A stretch of 64,000 nucleotides of DNA from NCBI GenBank assembly GCA_947069175.1, contig CAMTDV010000028.1, positions 66,758,157-66,822,156 on the forward strand. Reading direction: 5' to 3'. Position numbers and translations under genes: made by a program. Positions 32,953 to 44,872 of this stretch are shown here, one piece after another. This stretch comes from Scalesia atractyloides (taxonomy: Eukaryota > Streptophyta > Magnoliopsida > Asterales > Asteraceae). The notes beneath the pieces are model-generated. The model was not told where the DNA came from. It saw only the letters and a list, made by a program, of their open reading frames with translations, and searched no databases. Numbering within the stretch: the stretch's first letter is position 1; every line of letters begins with the position of its first letter.

Positions 32953-33740
32953 GTCATATTTATAAACTTTTTTTTATAAAATATAATACGTTTAAACGTA
33001 ACTTAAAAGCGAGTTGTATTTTGTGTTAAAATTATAAGTTACAACTTAAATGTATTATTTTATATGCATTTGTTAATTTTAGAGCATTAAGATGAAAAAA
33101 ATTAATATGAAAAGAAAAGAAAAGCTAATAATAAAACAATATAAAACTTTCGAGTGAAATATGGCATATCCATGTTTAACCTATAAAATTCATGTGGTGT
33201 TTATCTTTCATAGTTTTTAATGGATTTAAATCTATTAAACACTTGATTAGAAGGAGATCAAGATAGTTGTTTAAACTTAAAAGAAAAAGATGTTAAAATT
33301 ATATTAAAAAATATTATCGAAGAGTATGACGTAAGAAATTTATCGGGATGGATGGGCGGAGCTGAAAAGCTCAAGAAACAGCTGTCAACAGTACTGATCA
33401 CGCACCAAAATCTTTACTTACGTAATGCTTCATGTGGATCCCGCTCAACAAGGCTCATAATTTTTTTTTTGAATGGAGAACAAAATCACCGAATAAATAT
33501 TATAAGATGCATTAAATCGAGTAAATGTATCTTTCTCTGGTTAGAGTTGGATGTATGAGCCATTAATTCGTCTCTTCAAGTCTATTGTGATAAAATCTGA
33601 TTTGGCTTTGTTTCAAACTGAGAACCTTCAAGAAACTTAGTTCTAAACTTTATTGCCACATTAATATCTTTAAAGTGATACTAGTGAGAGTTGAACTAAG
33701 GACCTTAAGAAGAGAAACTAATCACTTAAACCTCATAAAA
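32953..33740. other. AT-rich intergenic DNA
   Basis: No gene is recognised. The 68-codon frame at 33352-33558 has no known domain. Confidence 0.45.
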
Positions 33741-33749
33741 TAAATCCAC

Positions 33750-33995
33750 CACTTGTGGCTTAGTGACAGGGAGACTTGGTTTCTCCAATGGAGATCCAAG
33801 TTCAATCCTCACTTGTGTCACTTTGATGGATTATACACTGATGATAATGCCTAACCTCTTTGCAGATGTGTCAAGCTCTATCCTAATCCCACTCGGGTTT
33901 TCGTCCCACCGTGTGTTACGTTAGAGAATTTTGCTCATGTGGTGGCACGATGATTGTCAAGTGCCAACTGACGGTATGGTTTTCCGGGGGAATGT
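33750..33995 (+). mobile_element. SINE-like sequence (candidate)
   Basis: TGGCTTAGTGAC (A-box-like) and AAGTTCAATCC (B-box-like, 10 of 11) lie about 35 bp apart, followed by a GC-richer body to about 33995. No flanking duplication could be assigned. Confidence 0.35.
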
Positions 33996-33999
33996 CCAA

Positions 34000-35740
34000 G
34001 CCAAACTTTGAAACCAACTTAGACCCGGTTAAAACAACATAGATTGGCCGAAGTGGGGCAACATGGATTTCCGATTTGGGAAATTCAATAGCCTAATACA
34101 AAAAATCGTCGTTATAAAAAATAAAGTATGGAGTAATTTCGATTTTGTATAACCTGTGTTTCAATTTCCACTTCTTGTATGTTTGTTGGTCTAGCTTTTT
34201 GCTAGCTTTGGTTGGTTACGAAATACCACCTTTCAAAAAAATAGTATCATTTACTTTTTATGCAATTTCTTTTAATATATTTATTTTTTCAACAATAAAA
34301 ATTCTATGAATTATAGAAAAAGACCAACAAAGACTGTAAAACTCAAAAAATAATATAAAAAAAAGAAAATACCAAACAAAATCGATACAGTTTAAAGAAC
34401 TACATCACTCTACGTCATTGCTACATAGACATAAGTTCTCACTCACTTGTTTTCACCTTTAAGGTGTAATAGTTTAATAAGTTCTTATTATCCCTAAACA
34501 ATTTAAATACTATTTAAGTTATATAAAAATAAAATTTAAAAAACAAGTGTTAAGTGATGATGTAAATTTTTTTTGTGAGGTATGAAATTGATTCATCAAC
34601 TAAAAAGCAAGCCTTACACTTTTAAGGGTGTTAGTGGCTTCATGCCTCGAGTTTCATGTCACTTTCTTTACTAAAAAAACAAAAGTAATGCGAATTGCTT
34701 TAATCGGGATTCAAACCTACGTCTTCTGTTTTAAAATCTGTATTCTTTTCTACCACACCACTTTCATTATTTGTGTTACAATTTATCTTCACATGTATAT
34801 ATACTAATGCTACGGTTGGAGAAAACTAAAAAAATTACTTTAGTGGATGCCATGTAAGTTAGGTGGCCGCCCTTAAGCATTCGTAATGAATTTTCTATCT
34901 ATGTTCATATATTTCTATTAAAAACAACTATCTTTTCTATCTCTTTTTTAATTAATTAATATTTTTATATCTTTATCATTACATTTTTCTTTCTTGTTCA
35001 CTCACAACCCTTTCTAAAAATATTAAAAAAATTTTTAAGGTTTACTCTCTCTGGTTTTTTTTCCCGTATATTTACATATAAACATTAATTTTCCCATATA
35101 TTTTCTCTCTCCTACACTCAAAAACACTAACAACCATTCCTTATAAAACTAAACTCGCTCACATATTTTTAAGGTTTTCATTGTGAATACTCTTATGCAT
35201 CAACTATCATCGGTTACTATTTCCACCCATCGTTATTGTATATCCCACCCATCGTTATTGTATATCTAGTAATTAGTTTAAATAAAATAGTTAATAAATA
35301 AAATGAAAATATTTATTTGAAACCGCAGGTATCAAGTTTAATAAATAAAATAGTTTAAATGAAACACGTTACATTGTAAATGTAAATTAATAAGTTCTAA
35401 AAGATTTGGTGCATAGAGTGAAACAAAATTTGATGTAAGAGATTTTTTTTTACACTAAATTTTATGTAAATTTATAATACATTAGAGATGTCCTCTGATC
35501 ATATTTGCTTATTCCAAATTTAACAAAACCCATAAAAGGAAATTCAAGATTCCCATTTACAAAATTCATTTTAATTTAAAATTATGTAGTACTTGAATGG
35601 CATTGGAAATATTTTTAATTTTTTTTAATGACTAAACTTTTGAGGATTGAACCCCTAACCTCTTCTATGCTATATTTTATCTTAACTCACTAACACAACT
35701 GGGTTATTTCGAAGTGGATGAATTTTTCTTTGAATAATAA
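34000..35740. other. AT-rich intergenic DNA with tRNA-like remnants
   Basis: No gene is seen. On the minus strand, B-box-like GGTTTGAATCC (near 34703) and GGTTCAATCCT (near 35645) with upstream A-box-like sequence suggest old tRNA-derived repeats. Confidence 0.4.
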
Positions 35741-35749
35741 TACTTTGAA

Positions 35750-36021
35750 GAGTTAACTGTCATTTTCGTCCTATAGTTTGTCCAATCATGTTAGTTTAGG
35801 CCAAATTTCAAATTTGTACAATTTCCGTCTCTGACATTCTTGAAACATGCTAATTCCGTCCAAAAGAATATGAGTTTGTCCAATTATTCAATTCAACCTT
35901 AGTTTTTTTGGACGGAATTGACATGTTTCAAGAATTTCAGGAACGGAAATAGTATAAATAGAAATTTGGTCTGGACTGTCATTACTGGATAAACCAGAAG
36001 AACGAAAATAACAGTTAACTC
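35750..36021. mobile_element. Mutator-type MITE (272 bp)
   Basis: The ends GAGTTAACTGTCATTTTCG and, reversed, GAGTTAACTGTTATTTTCG are inverted repeats. Most of the element folds back on itself (GGACGGAATTGACATGTTTCAAG against CTTGAAACATGCTAATTCCGTCC). A perfect 9-bp duplication TACTTTGAA flanks it (35741-35749 and 36022-36030). Confidence 0.88.
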
Positions 36022-36030
36022 TACTTTGAA

Positions 36031-38880
36031 ATTAATACGGATGTAAACTTGATTGTACTACGGATAGACTTGACTAAGACATGAATTATGTAAATTTACC
36101 TCAATTCAAAAGCATTCAGAATCCTAAAAGTTATGCCGGCAAATAGTCATGCTATTGTTTTCGCTACTAGAAAACAAGTATTACTGAGGAATGGATATGG
36201 AATAGACCTCACTAGTCACTTCACAGACGAATCTATACGCCATTATAGTTTACAGTATCTCCACTTTAACTAATACAATCAATAAACATCCGCCAATAAT
36301 CTCTAGATCAAATGGTGGAATACTTGCATTTCTCTTGAGAGTACTCTGTTTAGTCCAGTAGGTACCCGAGAGTACTCGGAATTATTACTGTTGGCCGTTA
36401 AAAAAAATCAATATGCATCCAAAATCCTATCACCTAGTAAGGTTTTCTTTCTTTTTGTTTGTTTGTTTTTTATTTTTCTTATTTTTTATATAAGATCTAT
36501 TTAATATTTTTAAGAACCAGAAATCATATTACACAAACACATAGCTTGCATTATTCTTCAAAAGCTTTCAACCCCATTGGCTACACATGATGAGAATGAC
36601 AAACTTGTACAATGAAGATTCAAATAACCGCGGATTATGAACATGCATGGAGTGACTACTTGTGAATTGTGACAATTAAGGAGGTGATTAAAAAATCTTA
36701 ATTGTCTTCTACTGCAAAACAACACGAGTTAGCCTCCTTACAGAAAGACATTACCACTATCCAACGTGAGAATCAATATTTATAATATATTGGAGGAAAA
36801 ATAGAGTAGTATGGTTCGGACATGGTGAAGAGAATGAGTCTTTCTCTCATAGCGACTCGTATTTATACCTTTGGACTCTCATGACTGACAACGTGGTCCC
36901 ATCCGAAGCAGTCTCTTTCGCAAGCAGTTATCCGATGGTCCCCAATTATTCCGAGCCGATGCCTATGCGGCTATGCCTTGCACCTTCTTGATGGAGGTAA
37001 ATCATGGCTGTAAATGAATTGTGGTACGTCCATGATGTGTTGTTCGAAGTGTGCTTATAAGTCGTTACCTCATATTATATAGAAATCTTACATACCAAAT
37101 ATAACATGAACAATCAAACCACTCGTATATAGTATATGTATACATCATCAAACATAGGCATGAAGTGACACACTTGTCACGTTCAAGAGACATCTCATGG
37201 AAGAATGGTCACATGACACCTTGTTTTAATAATTTCTGCATATAGTTTTGGGAGGTTTACACTATGTTATGAGTTCATAATTCAATTACTTTATTTTTAA
37301 GAAACATTAAGCTTTCCCGGACGTGCATGACACATGCGTTTAGGGTGACAAGTAATTGTGTCCATTTGTACGCAAGTGTTTGGCAACAATATATGAAACA
37401 TTATTTTTAAAATGTTTATAATCAAGTTAAAAGAGAATTAAATTTCAATTTTAAGGTATAATTTAAAGAAAATAATTAATAAAGTGTTTAAAAGTTATAT
37501 TATTTTATGTTATTTTTTATAAAACTAGATTCAAAGGTAAATGTCTATAACGAGATGACACCAACCTGCGCTTGCAGCGAGATATTGATTATGAATATCT
37601 TCGGTATGACTGTATGAAATGCAAAATTGTTACATCGATTAATATAGTCATACACATCTTCGAATCATTGCATTGTTTTTTTATTGAGTTTTAGTTACTT
37701 AGTAAAAGGTAAAATAAAAACATTTTCAAAATAAATATTAATGTTTCAAATAAAATTAATTAAGTAATAATAATATATTAATTTTTTGATGGAGTAGAGT
37801 TGGTATGCATCATATAATCTTGTGAGATGAGGTTTTTAAGTTTTTAAAATGTATATACACATATTATATACCAATGTTCTTTGTGCATATCATATCTCTG
37901 TTTGCTTCTAAACAGCTCTCTTTATATCAACACCAATGTTTGGATCAGAAATTAAATCGGTTATATTACTGGTACACTGGTCGTATTGGTTGAACCGATT
38001 AGACTGGATTTAAGAACTAGAGTATCGTATTGTTGAACCGATTAGACCAGATTTTTTGTTTGGGGGAGGAGGGTTATATAGGGTGTGAAACAGTGAGAAA
38101 CAACTAGGGAGCGATGGCAGGAGACACGTCGGGTTTTTTTTCTTTTTTTCTTTTTTTTTCAAACAGTGCATCGGGCTGAATATCATCTTTCGTTATGACG
38201 TTTACTTCTTGAAACGGTGGGAGTTGGTTTTTTATAAGAAATATAATAACAACCACATTTTTCCCACTTCCCGAGTTAGTCAATTTACATCAAAATATAA
38301 ATTTGTTAACGGTCATTTAACCGGTAAAACCCTTGTTGGCCTTGCTTCAAAACAGTTGTTCTGATGAAGTCATGAAGGCAAAAACTTTGTTAATTTTACG
38401 ACTGATCATTTTGACTCCTTTAAGAAAAACGCTTGATTTTGGTTAAAAAGAATTTTGCATATATGAGTTCATTTGAGTCAAATCTAGTTAAATAACTACT
38501 AGTCTTTTTTTGGTCCAATCAAATTTTACAGCATATCAAAAGATGTCACTCTTGTAAACTATGTTAATTGAAAATATAGCTGCCATAAATGAAAATATAG
38601 CCGTAAACCTAAATCATAGGTTCTTTTTTTTTTTTTTTTTTTCTAAAACAACTTATATCAACTAGAGTCCATTTTAGTTAGAATCCGTTTTAACCCGATT
38701 CAATTTGTTCATAACGCATTTTGATCCGTCTCGCACCCCGATCGGCCCATTTTACCAGGATTCCTAAATTTCGGTTGATGTAATTCTTATAAAAACAATG
38801 GGCTGAAAGACATTATTATATTTCCAAGGTTTAAAGAGCAAACTAAAAAGTTTATGGGACTCTCCTTGTAATTTGTAGAA
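36031..38880. other. AT-rich intergenic DNA
   Basis: No gene is recognised. T-rich runs lie at 38137-38160 and 38624-38642. Confidence 0.45.
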
Positions 38881-38887
38881 AGTGTTC

Positions 38888-38995
38888 ACTCTTTTTTTTA
38901 ACGACAAGTTTGGATTATTGACGGACCACAGGAGTATCATCGTGCCACAGCGGGACCACCCGATCATATTCATCTTCACTAGGCATAACACCTAT
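38888..38995 (-). mobile_element. SINE family B, 5'-truncated copy
   Basis: Read on the minus strand it ends in CGTTAAAAAAAAAG and matches the 3' half of the plus-strand copy at 57308-57475 (shared phrases GCCTAGTG-AGATG-ATATGAT, GGTGGT-CC-CTGT-GCAC-ATGATACTCC, GGTCCGTCA). The 63-75 codon frame over it is an artefact. Confidence 0.6.
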
Positions 38996-38999
38996 ATAC

Positions 39000-39369
39000 C
39001 AATTAAGAAGGAAACCTAACAAATATGAGAATAAACTGTACCACTGTTAAATTAAAATTAGAAAGTATTTTTTTTTTCTTCCAGGAAACAAGATCCCATG
39101 TCAGACGGGCTTCTGCCCATCATTCCCTTGAGTCCTTGACCCATTTTTCTTCTCTCCTTTTTAGTTTTGATTTAAAAGCCCAAAGTCAGTAGCCCATTGT
39201 TTTGCATATTCTTTTTAGCCCATTACATTTGACCAACACCAACCTATGATTTAAGATCTCCATGCATTCTGACTCCAAATCAACTAAGAAAGAAATTAAG
39301 ACACATTTTTATTCATTAAACCAAAATTACATTTTATTTAATTAAAAAGTGACACTTGATGTATATCAA
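39000..39369. other. Intergenic DNA downstream of the GH17 pseudogene
   Basis: No feature is seen apart from T-rich runs; it should include the old 3' UTR of the GH17 gene. Confidence 0.4.
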
Positions 39370-39648
39370 CTAAAAAGTGAGTTGATACTTGGGTTGCTGA
39401 GTTGTTGGATAAAACACTCCAAAGTTTTTCTCTAGTTCTGGTTCTTTGTTGTTCTCATCAAACATGGCGAACAAATGTCTCTATGGCTTTTCCGGGCCTC
39501 TTCGGCGTACCTTGTGAGACATGCCTAACCACATCGCGCGTTGTCAAGTGTTGCTCCAAATCCTCCACCTGATGGCCATCCAGTTTCTGATACCACAATG
39601 TCAAGTGTAGCCCCTCAAGCTTTCTCCAACGCCGAAGACACCACATCT
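39370..39648 (-). pseudogene. GH17 beta-1,3-glucanase, C-terminal fragment
   Basis: The minus strand continues the GH17 reading from 54756: VSSALEKA, then the signature IVVSETGWPSGGGFG with the catalytic nucleophile Glu (codon near 39586), then RHVSQGTPKRPGKAIETF and AMFDENNKEPELEKNFGVFYP to a stop at 39370. It carries a TGA after EKA and two frameshifts (near 39540 and 39470). The break at 39648 is exactly the copia-2 TSD CATCT. Endo-1,3-beta-glucosidases cut callose and fungal wall glucan and are often pathogenesis-related (PR-2). This gene is dead. Confidence 0.9.
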
Positions 39649-40004
39649 TGTTAGGTCAGAATAGATATCACACGAACACTAGAACAAAATGCAGCAAACT
39701 CACTCACTCACACACTCTAACTCACAAGAACAAGAACACAAGATTTATAGTGGTTCGGTCTAATCTGACCTACATCCATTCCACAACTAGTTCTTCCTTT
39801 TGTATTAGGTGCTCAAAGTGTACAGGTATAAGAATAAGAAGTATTTATAGGGTACAAATTAGGTTATTGAATATAATAATATATCTTTATCAGACTAGAA
39901 AAGGATCAATCCTTTTCTTAGAGGAACAATCCTTTGCCTAGAGGAAGAATCATCAGACTAGAGGAATAATCCTCTGCTCGAGTCAAATCCTCCATAAGCT
40001 AACA
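39649..40004 (-). repeat. Copia-2 3' LTR
   Basis: 356 bp; the purine tract CCAAGTGGGAGAC precedes it on the minus strand. The U5-proximal part has repeated AGGAACAATCC/AGAGGAATAATCC phrases. Confidence 0.9.
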
Positions 40005-40119
40005 GTCTCCCACTTGGAGGCTTTGACGACTTCAAACCACTCTCCTCGAAACGTCATATTCATAAGTACCTCTGTAAACACTTCATCTTCACTAGTTTTG
40101 GGCGGCCCTCTCATCAATT

Positions 40120-41366
40120 AACCTGAAGGCCAGTTGAAGCTATGCAAAGCTTCAACTTCTCCAAGATGACAACCTTAGTCAACATATCAGCTGGATTTTC
40201 AGTTCCTTTGATCTTCTTTAACTTCAGAGTGCCATCATTGACTTGTATCTGATAATGTGATATCTCAACTATATGTGTTTCGTCTTCGAATGGAAGACTG
40301 TGTTCTTTGCAAGGTGTATCGCACTTTGATTGTCACAAAACAATGCACAATCAACTTGTTCCTTGCCAAGCTCTTTGAGAAAAATTTTCAACCAAATAAG
40401 CTCTTTGCTTGCTTCAGCAACTGCCATATACTCCGCTTCTGTGGTTGAAAGGGCAAACTTTTATGAAGTTTGGACATCCACTTTACAGCATGCCTCCACT
40501 GTAAAGACATACCCTGTGGTGCTTTTGAATGACTCTTTACACCCACCAAGGTTAGCATCCGCAAAACCCTTCAGAATAACATCTTTCCCCTTAAAATACA
40601 ATGCCACTTTTGAAGTTCCCGTTAAATATCTAAGCAACCATTTAACTGGTTCCCAATGTTCTCTCCATGGATTGGACATAAACCGACTAACAACTCCCAC
40701 TACATGAGCAATGTTTGGTCTCATGCATACCCTTGCATACATGAGGCTACCAACTGCAGATGCATACGGAACTTTAGCCATTTCTGCTTTGTCTTCATCT
40801 GATTTGGGTGACCGAACACTAGAAAGCTTAAAGTGATTTCCTAAAGTTGTGCTTCTGATCTTGGCATCTTTAAGGCTGAATCTCTCTAACACTTTCTCAA
40901 TATACTTCTCTTGAGTGAGTGTCAAAGAACCATCTTCTTTGTTTCTGAAAATATTCATCCCGAGTATTTGGTTTGCAGCTCCCAAGTCTTTCATCTCAAA
41001 TTCTTCATAAATTTGTTTCTTCAACTTCTTGATCTCTGTCATGTCTGAACCGGCAATTAACATATCATCCACATAGAGTAGTAGAATGATATAAGAACCC
41101 TTAAACCTCTTCATGTAACAACAATGGTCACTGTCACATCTCTTGTAACCAACTCTTCCTATGAAGTTATCAAACTTCATATACCATTGTCTGGGCGCTT
41201 GTTTCAAACTATACAAACTCTTCTTCAATTTACACACCAAGTTTTCTTTGCCTTTAACCTGAAAACCTTCTGGTTTTGTCATGTATATGTCTTCTTCTAG
41301 GTCACCATGTAGAAAAGTTGTCTTGACATCTAGCTGCTCTAGATGCAAGCTTTCTGCTGCTACAAT
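40120..41366 (-). pseudogene. Copia-2 reverse transcriptase and RNase H
   Basis: From the gypsy-2 break the minus strand reads SLHLEQLDVKTTFLHGDLEE, then SLYSLKQAPRQWY, YVDDMLIAG (catalytic YVDD), GSLMYARVCMRPNIAHVVG and, as RNase H, FADANLGGCKESFKSTTGYVF. The frame breaks near 40461; the rest of RNase H and its tail (EISHYQIQVND, PADMLTK-like) continue with stops to about 40120. The start ATG at 41435 lies inside the gypsy-2 LTR and is not used. Confidence 0.88.
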
Positions 41367-41795
41367 GCTGATGTCACACCCTGACCCGCAGCGGAATAAG
41401 AGTCGGGGCATAATTGGGTTATCACCAAAGCTCATGATGTTTACTAAAATGTTTCATATCTATTAAATTCAAATTACAACTTAATTATCCAAATCAAAAT
41501 CCATACAATTACAAGGAAAAGAAATTATGTAAACAATCCAAAGCTCAAACTGATTTATTCTTCCAGGTCTTCCTATGTGTTTCTTGCCTCAACTGGGTCA
41601 CCTGTATCATGTGTAAAACGGGGGATATTTTGGGTCAACAAAAGTTGGCGAGTGAACCTTGATAAAACATTGTTATTAATTTCTTGTCTTATTTAATATT
41701 GAAAATTTGTGCAATAATCACATGTGAGCAAACATATATAAATAACAAACAAACCACTTTGAATGAGTATATGATATGAATGATGATGAATGTGA

Positions 41796-41825
41796 GATCA
41801 AGGCTCAATCAAACGGAGCCGATCG
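41796..41825 (-). other. GGCTC/GAGCC hairpin in gypsy-2 LTR
   Basis: On the element strand CGATC-GGCTC, nine bases, GAGCC-TT-GATC can form a stem of nine or ten pairs with a TT bulge. The same sequence appears six times in the gypsy-1 array (first at 10065-10095) and in the other LTR at 49674-49703. Confidence 0.7.
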
Positions 41826-42382
41826 TATGAGGCACCTGATGCTCAACCCGTCTCCCACGGGGAACTGATGGGCCTAATGATATGCGTGTACTGAAAATGA
41901 TAAACCCAAACTACATATAATCCACACAACAATTGATACACATTTGATACACATTTGATCACAGATATGATGGATGCACAAGTGTTTAAATATAATAAGG
42001 AATTAAATGACACATGATACACCCTAAAACATGATTAAAACGGGGAATTTATAGAGATTCACTCACATTGGGTGCGTTCTTTGATGACGTTGGATGCGCA
42101 AGATTTTTTTTGGATTTGATCGACGAGGAAAAATTAACCTAAAATAATAACGAAATGGTTCGGTAAATAAAGGGATTTTATTTGAGATTAATACTTTTAA
42201 TTCATAGTCTTAATAGGATTTTTAGATTTATTTTTGTGAGTTTAAGGAAGTTTTCTAACTTTAAAAATCTTATTTTTAAGTATTTTTAAATGATTTTCTG
42301 ATTAAATAAATAAATAAAAAGAAATAAAATTTTTTGACTTTTTGACCGTTGACCGTTGACCGGTCGGATTGTGTTTAATTAT

Positions 42383-42458
42383 GCGCTGAGTGAGGTTCGA
42401 ACTCGGGACCTCTCGTATACGTGCACGCAGCTCTACCAACTGAGCTACGTGTCTAACA
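42383..42458 (-). ncRNA. tRNA-like module C, gypsy-2 3' LTR
   Basis: On the minus strand CACGTAGCTC-AGTTGGTA-GAGCTGCGTG (42424-42451) is a tRNA D-arm with a perfect A box, lengthened to a 10-bp stem. AGTTCGAACCT follows as B box, and GAGGT/ACCTC can form the T-arm. It corresponds to gypsy-1 U5. The 5' LTR copy is at 50256-50330, where the A box is GTTGCTCAGTTGG. Confidence 0.65.
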
Positions 42459-42548
42459 CGAAATATTCTCTGTTTTAATTATATATATACTAATTAACTG
42501 TTATTTTATTTAGTTTATTTCAAAAAGGATTTAATATGGCCGAACCGA

Positions 42549-42626
42549 CTTCAGTGACCCGGAGTCGAACTCGGGACGTTCGGTTCGAGTGCGCACAGCC
42601 CAACCAGTTGGGCTGTGTGTCTAACC
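42549..42626 (-). ncRNA. tRNA-like module B, gypsy-2 3' LTR
   Basis: On the minus strand CACACAGCCCAA-CTGG-TTGGGCTGTGCG (42592-42619) forms a stem of about 12 bp with one end mismatch. AGTTCGACTCC is a full B-box match, and CCGAGTTCGACTCCGG offers a T-arm. T5 follows downstream. The 5' LTR copy is at about 50424-50500. Confidence 0.65.
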
Positions 42627-42699
42627 TTGTTTAACTACATGTTGAAGGATGATCTGAATAGGTTTTTAAAAAGGATTGGTTTTATTTCTGAAAATCGGT

Positions 42700-42775
42700 A
42701 ACATATGCGATTCGAACACGTGACGTGCGTGTTATGTTGCACACAGTCCACCGCTGGACTGTGTGTCTAACCCGG
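42700..42775 (-). ncRNA. tRNA-like module A, gypsy-2 3' LTR
   Basis: On the minus strand the D-like stem CACACAGTCCA-GCGG-TGGACTGTGTG (42740-42765) is identical to gypsy-1 modules U2 and U4. TGTTCGAATCG follows as a B box (9 of 11; the 5' LTR copy AGTTCGAATCG has 10). The 5' LTR copy is at about 50596-50670. Confidence 0.62.
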
Positions 42776-43306
42776 TTAAATATTCAGTTTTAATTAAACT
42801 TATACACATGTTCAACTTCGTCTTCTTCGCTTAACATTTCAGGACATCGAATTCCGACTGTTCTGTTTAATCGATCTTAACTTATATTTGATTGAATTTG
42901 AATAGAAATGAGATGACATGGTATACCAGAACGGCGAGTTTGCTTCAGGTTTTCCAGCAAAGACTCGTCGTCTCCGATCTGCGGATTCCGGCTGAGGGAA
43001 ACTGTTTAACAGTTTTGATTACTGAATTGAGCAATTAGATTATAAATCAAAAGATAGCAAGAGAAATTTAGAGGATTGTACCGTCTGAAGAAAAACGCGG
43101 TTTTCCGTTCAGTGATTCATTCCGGCGAAATTGAAATTTCCGGCGACGTGCTAAAGCTTCGAGAGATTGTGCGATTTTGAGCGAAAAGGTTACCAGAGGT
43201 TTGGGTGGGTATTTATAGGGAAGAACAGGATGTATTGGGTCCGAATTTTGGTCTTGATTCGCGGTCAAAGTTTCTCTGGCGGTTACGACTGAAATTGAGG
43301 GTTTAG

Positions 43307-43326
43307 ACATCGGTTATAACCGATGT
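43307..43326. promoter_or_regulatory. Perfect 20-bp palindrome in gypsy-2 U3
   Basis: ACATCGGTTATAACCGATGT reads the same on both strands, about 95 bp upstream of the TATA box on the element strand. Gypsy-1 keeps the 12-bp core. The 5' LTR copy is at about 51201-51220. Confidence 0.6.
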
Positions 43327-43478
43327 CGAGGTCGGTTAACATGTTTAGTCAAAAGGAAAATGGCCAAAGTCGTGGATTGCCGGATTTTCCGGTGATTGCG
43401 AGTTCTGAGCGCGGTGATCTCCGGTTTTGAATTCGGGTTTTATTTTAAGTATTATTTGTTTCAGTATTTTCACAAAGA

Positions 43479-43550
43479 AGGCGTGTGGCGGAGCAGTGTG
43501 TTATGTGTTTGAGTTTGTGGGTGACCCGGGTTCGAAACCCGGCGTCCCCA
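43479..43550 (+). ncRNA. tRNA-like module, antisense to gypsy-2
   Basis: The plus strand reads TGGCGGAGCAG (full A-box match; TGGCGGAGCGG in the 5' LTR copy at 51374-51444) and GGTTCGAAACC in a strong T-arm, CCGGGTTCGAAACCCGG. TTTT follows directly at 43551. It is opposite to the element and upstream of the TATA box, exactly as U1 in gypsy-1. Confidence 0.65.
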
Positions 43551-43747
43551 TTTTATTTTTTTCTCACTATTTAATATTATTTATAAATTATGGTTTTTAA
43601 ATTCTAATATATATATTAATTATGTATCATTTAAAATTAATTTGAGCAATAAATACGCAACGAAAAATTATAACTGGATATTTGATTAATAAGCGAAGCG
43701 GGTTTTGGAAACCCGTTTTTCGACAAATGTTACAGTATCCCCTACTT

Positions 43748-44872
43748 TTAGAAATTTCGTCCCGAAATTTGAGTAGTAGTGGTAACAGGAAAAAGATCTG
43801 CGTATTTCTCGCGCATTGAGTCTTCACGTTCCCAAGTAAACTCAGGTCCTCGTTTTGACTCCCAACGTACCCTGACAATTGGAATACGACTTCGTCTTAA
43901 ACGCTTCTCTCCGAAGTCCATGATTTCTACTGGTCTTTCAATGAAGTGCATAGATTCATCGATCTGAATGTCTTCTAGCGGAATATGGAGGTTTTCATCG
44001 GCGAGGCACTTCTTCAAGTTTGATACGTGGAATGTGGGATGAATTCTGTTGAGCTCTTCTGGTAGGTCAAGCTTGTATGCTACAGGACCTACTCTTTCGA
44101 GTATCTTGAAAGGTCCTACGTAGCGTGGTGCTAGCTTGCCCTTTTGGCCAAAACGAACCACTCCCTTCCACGGTGATACTTTTAAAAGCACTTGATCCCC
44201 AATGTCAAACTCCAAGGGCTTTCGTCGTTTGTCTGCATAACTCTTTTGACGACTTTGAGCCGCTAGAAGATTGTTTCGAATTTGAATGACCTTGTCGGTT
44301 GTTTCTTGAATTAACTCTGGACCGGTGATTTGTGCTTCTCCAATTTCGTGCCAATATACTGGAGATCGGCACTTACGACCATATAAAGCTTCGAAAGGAG
44401 CCATGCCGATACTTGAATGATAGCTATTGTTGTACGAAAATTCAACTAATGGTAGATGAGCGTCCCAATTCCCTTTGAAGTCTATGACACATGCTCGGAG
44501 CATGTCTTCAAGAGTTTGGATAGTGCGTTCAGATTGTCCATCAGTTTGAGGATGAAAAGCGGTACTGAGATCTAATCGTGTACCCAAGGCGGTTTGTACG
44601 GCTCGCCATGTTCGTGAAGTGAAACGACCATCACGGTCTGAAATGATGCTTAAAGGTACACCATAACGGCTTACGATCTCGCTGATGTAGATACGAGCTA
44701 ACTTCTCATTTTTGACGTCCTCGCGAATTGGAATGAAGTGAGCTGACTTTGTAAGGCGATCGATTATTACCCATATGGTGTCATACCCACTGGAGGTGCG
44801 AGGTAACCCGGTAATAAAATCCATGGTTATGTTTTCCCACTTCCATACAGGTATTTCGGGTTGGACTAGAAG
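43748..44872 (-). pseudogene. Gypsy-2 integrase with chromodomain-like tail
   Basis: The frame holds the catalytic core (MDFITGLPRTSSGYD, IISDRDGRFTSRTW, FHPQTDGQSERTIQTLED, giving D, D, E). It continues with the GPY/F-type region (QVLLKVSPWKGVVRFGQKGK, YVGPFKILERVG), then ERPVEIMDFGEKRLRRSRIP, VRVRWESKRGPEFTWERED and MREKYADLFP. The last part has the ordered aromatic residues of a chromodomain-like module, as in Tekay/Del chromoviruses. It is in frame with RT, separated only by TGA at 44873-44875. Confidence 0.9.

Larger units (their letters stand above)
41372..43734 (-). repeat. Gypsy-2 3' LTR
   Basis: 2363 bp. On the element strand it carries an antisense tRNA-like module (43479-43550, plus strand), a 20-bp palindrome (43307-43326), a TATA box (43210-43217), three sense tRNA-like modules (42383-42775), a TTGACC-rich cluster, hairpin CCCGT/ACGGG (41847-41861) and hairpin GGCTC/GAGCC (41796-41825). 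Confidence 0.92.

Noticed and set aside
33352..33558. Small gene near 33352
   Set aside because: No similarity, codon bias or context supports it; the surroundings are AT-rich repeats.
40257..40707. Plus-strand ORFs over copia-2 RNase H, and 39648-39941 and 54377-54667 over its LTRs
   Set aside because: They are antisense or LTR shadows of the element with no domain.
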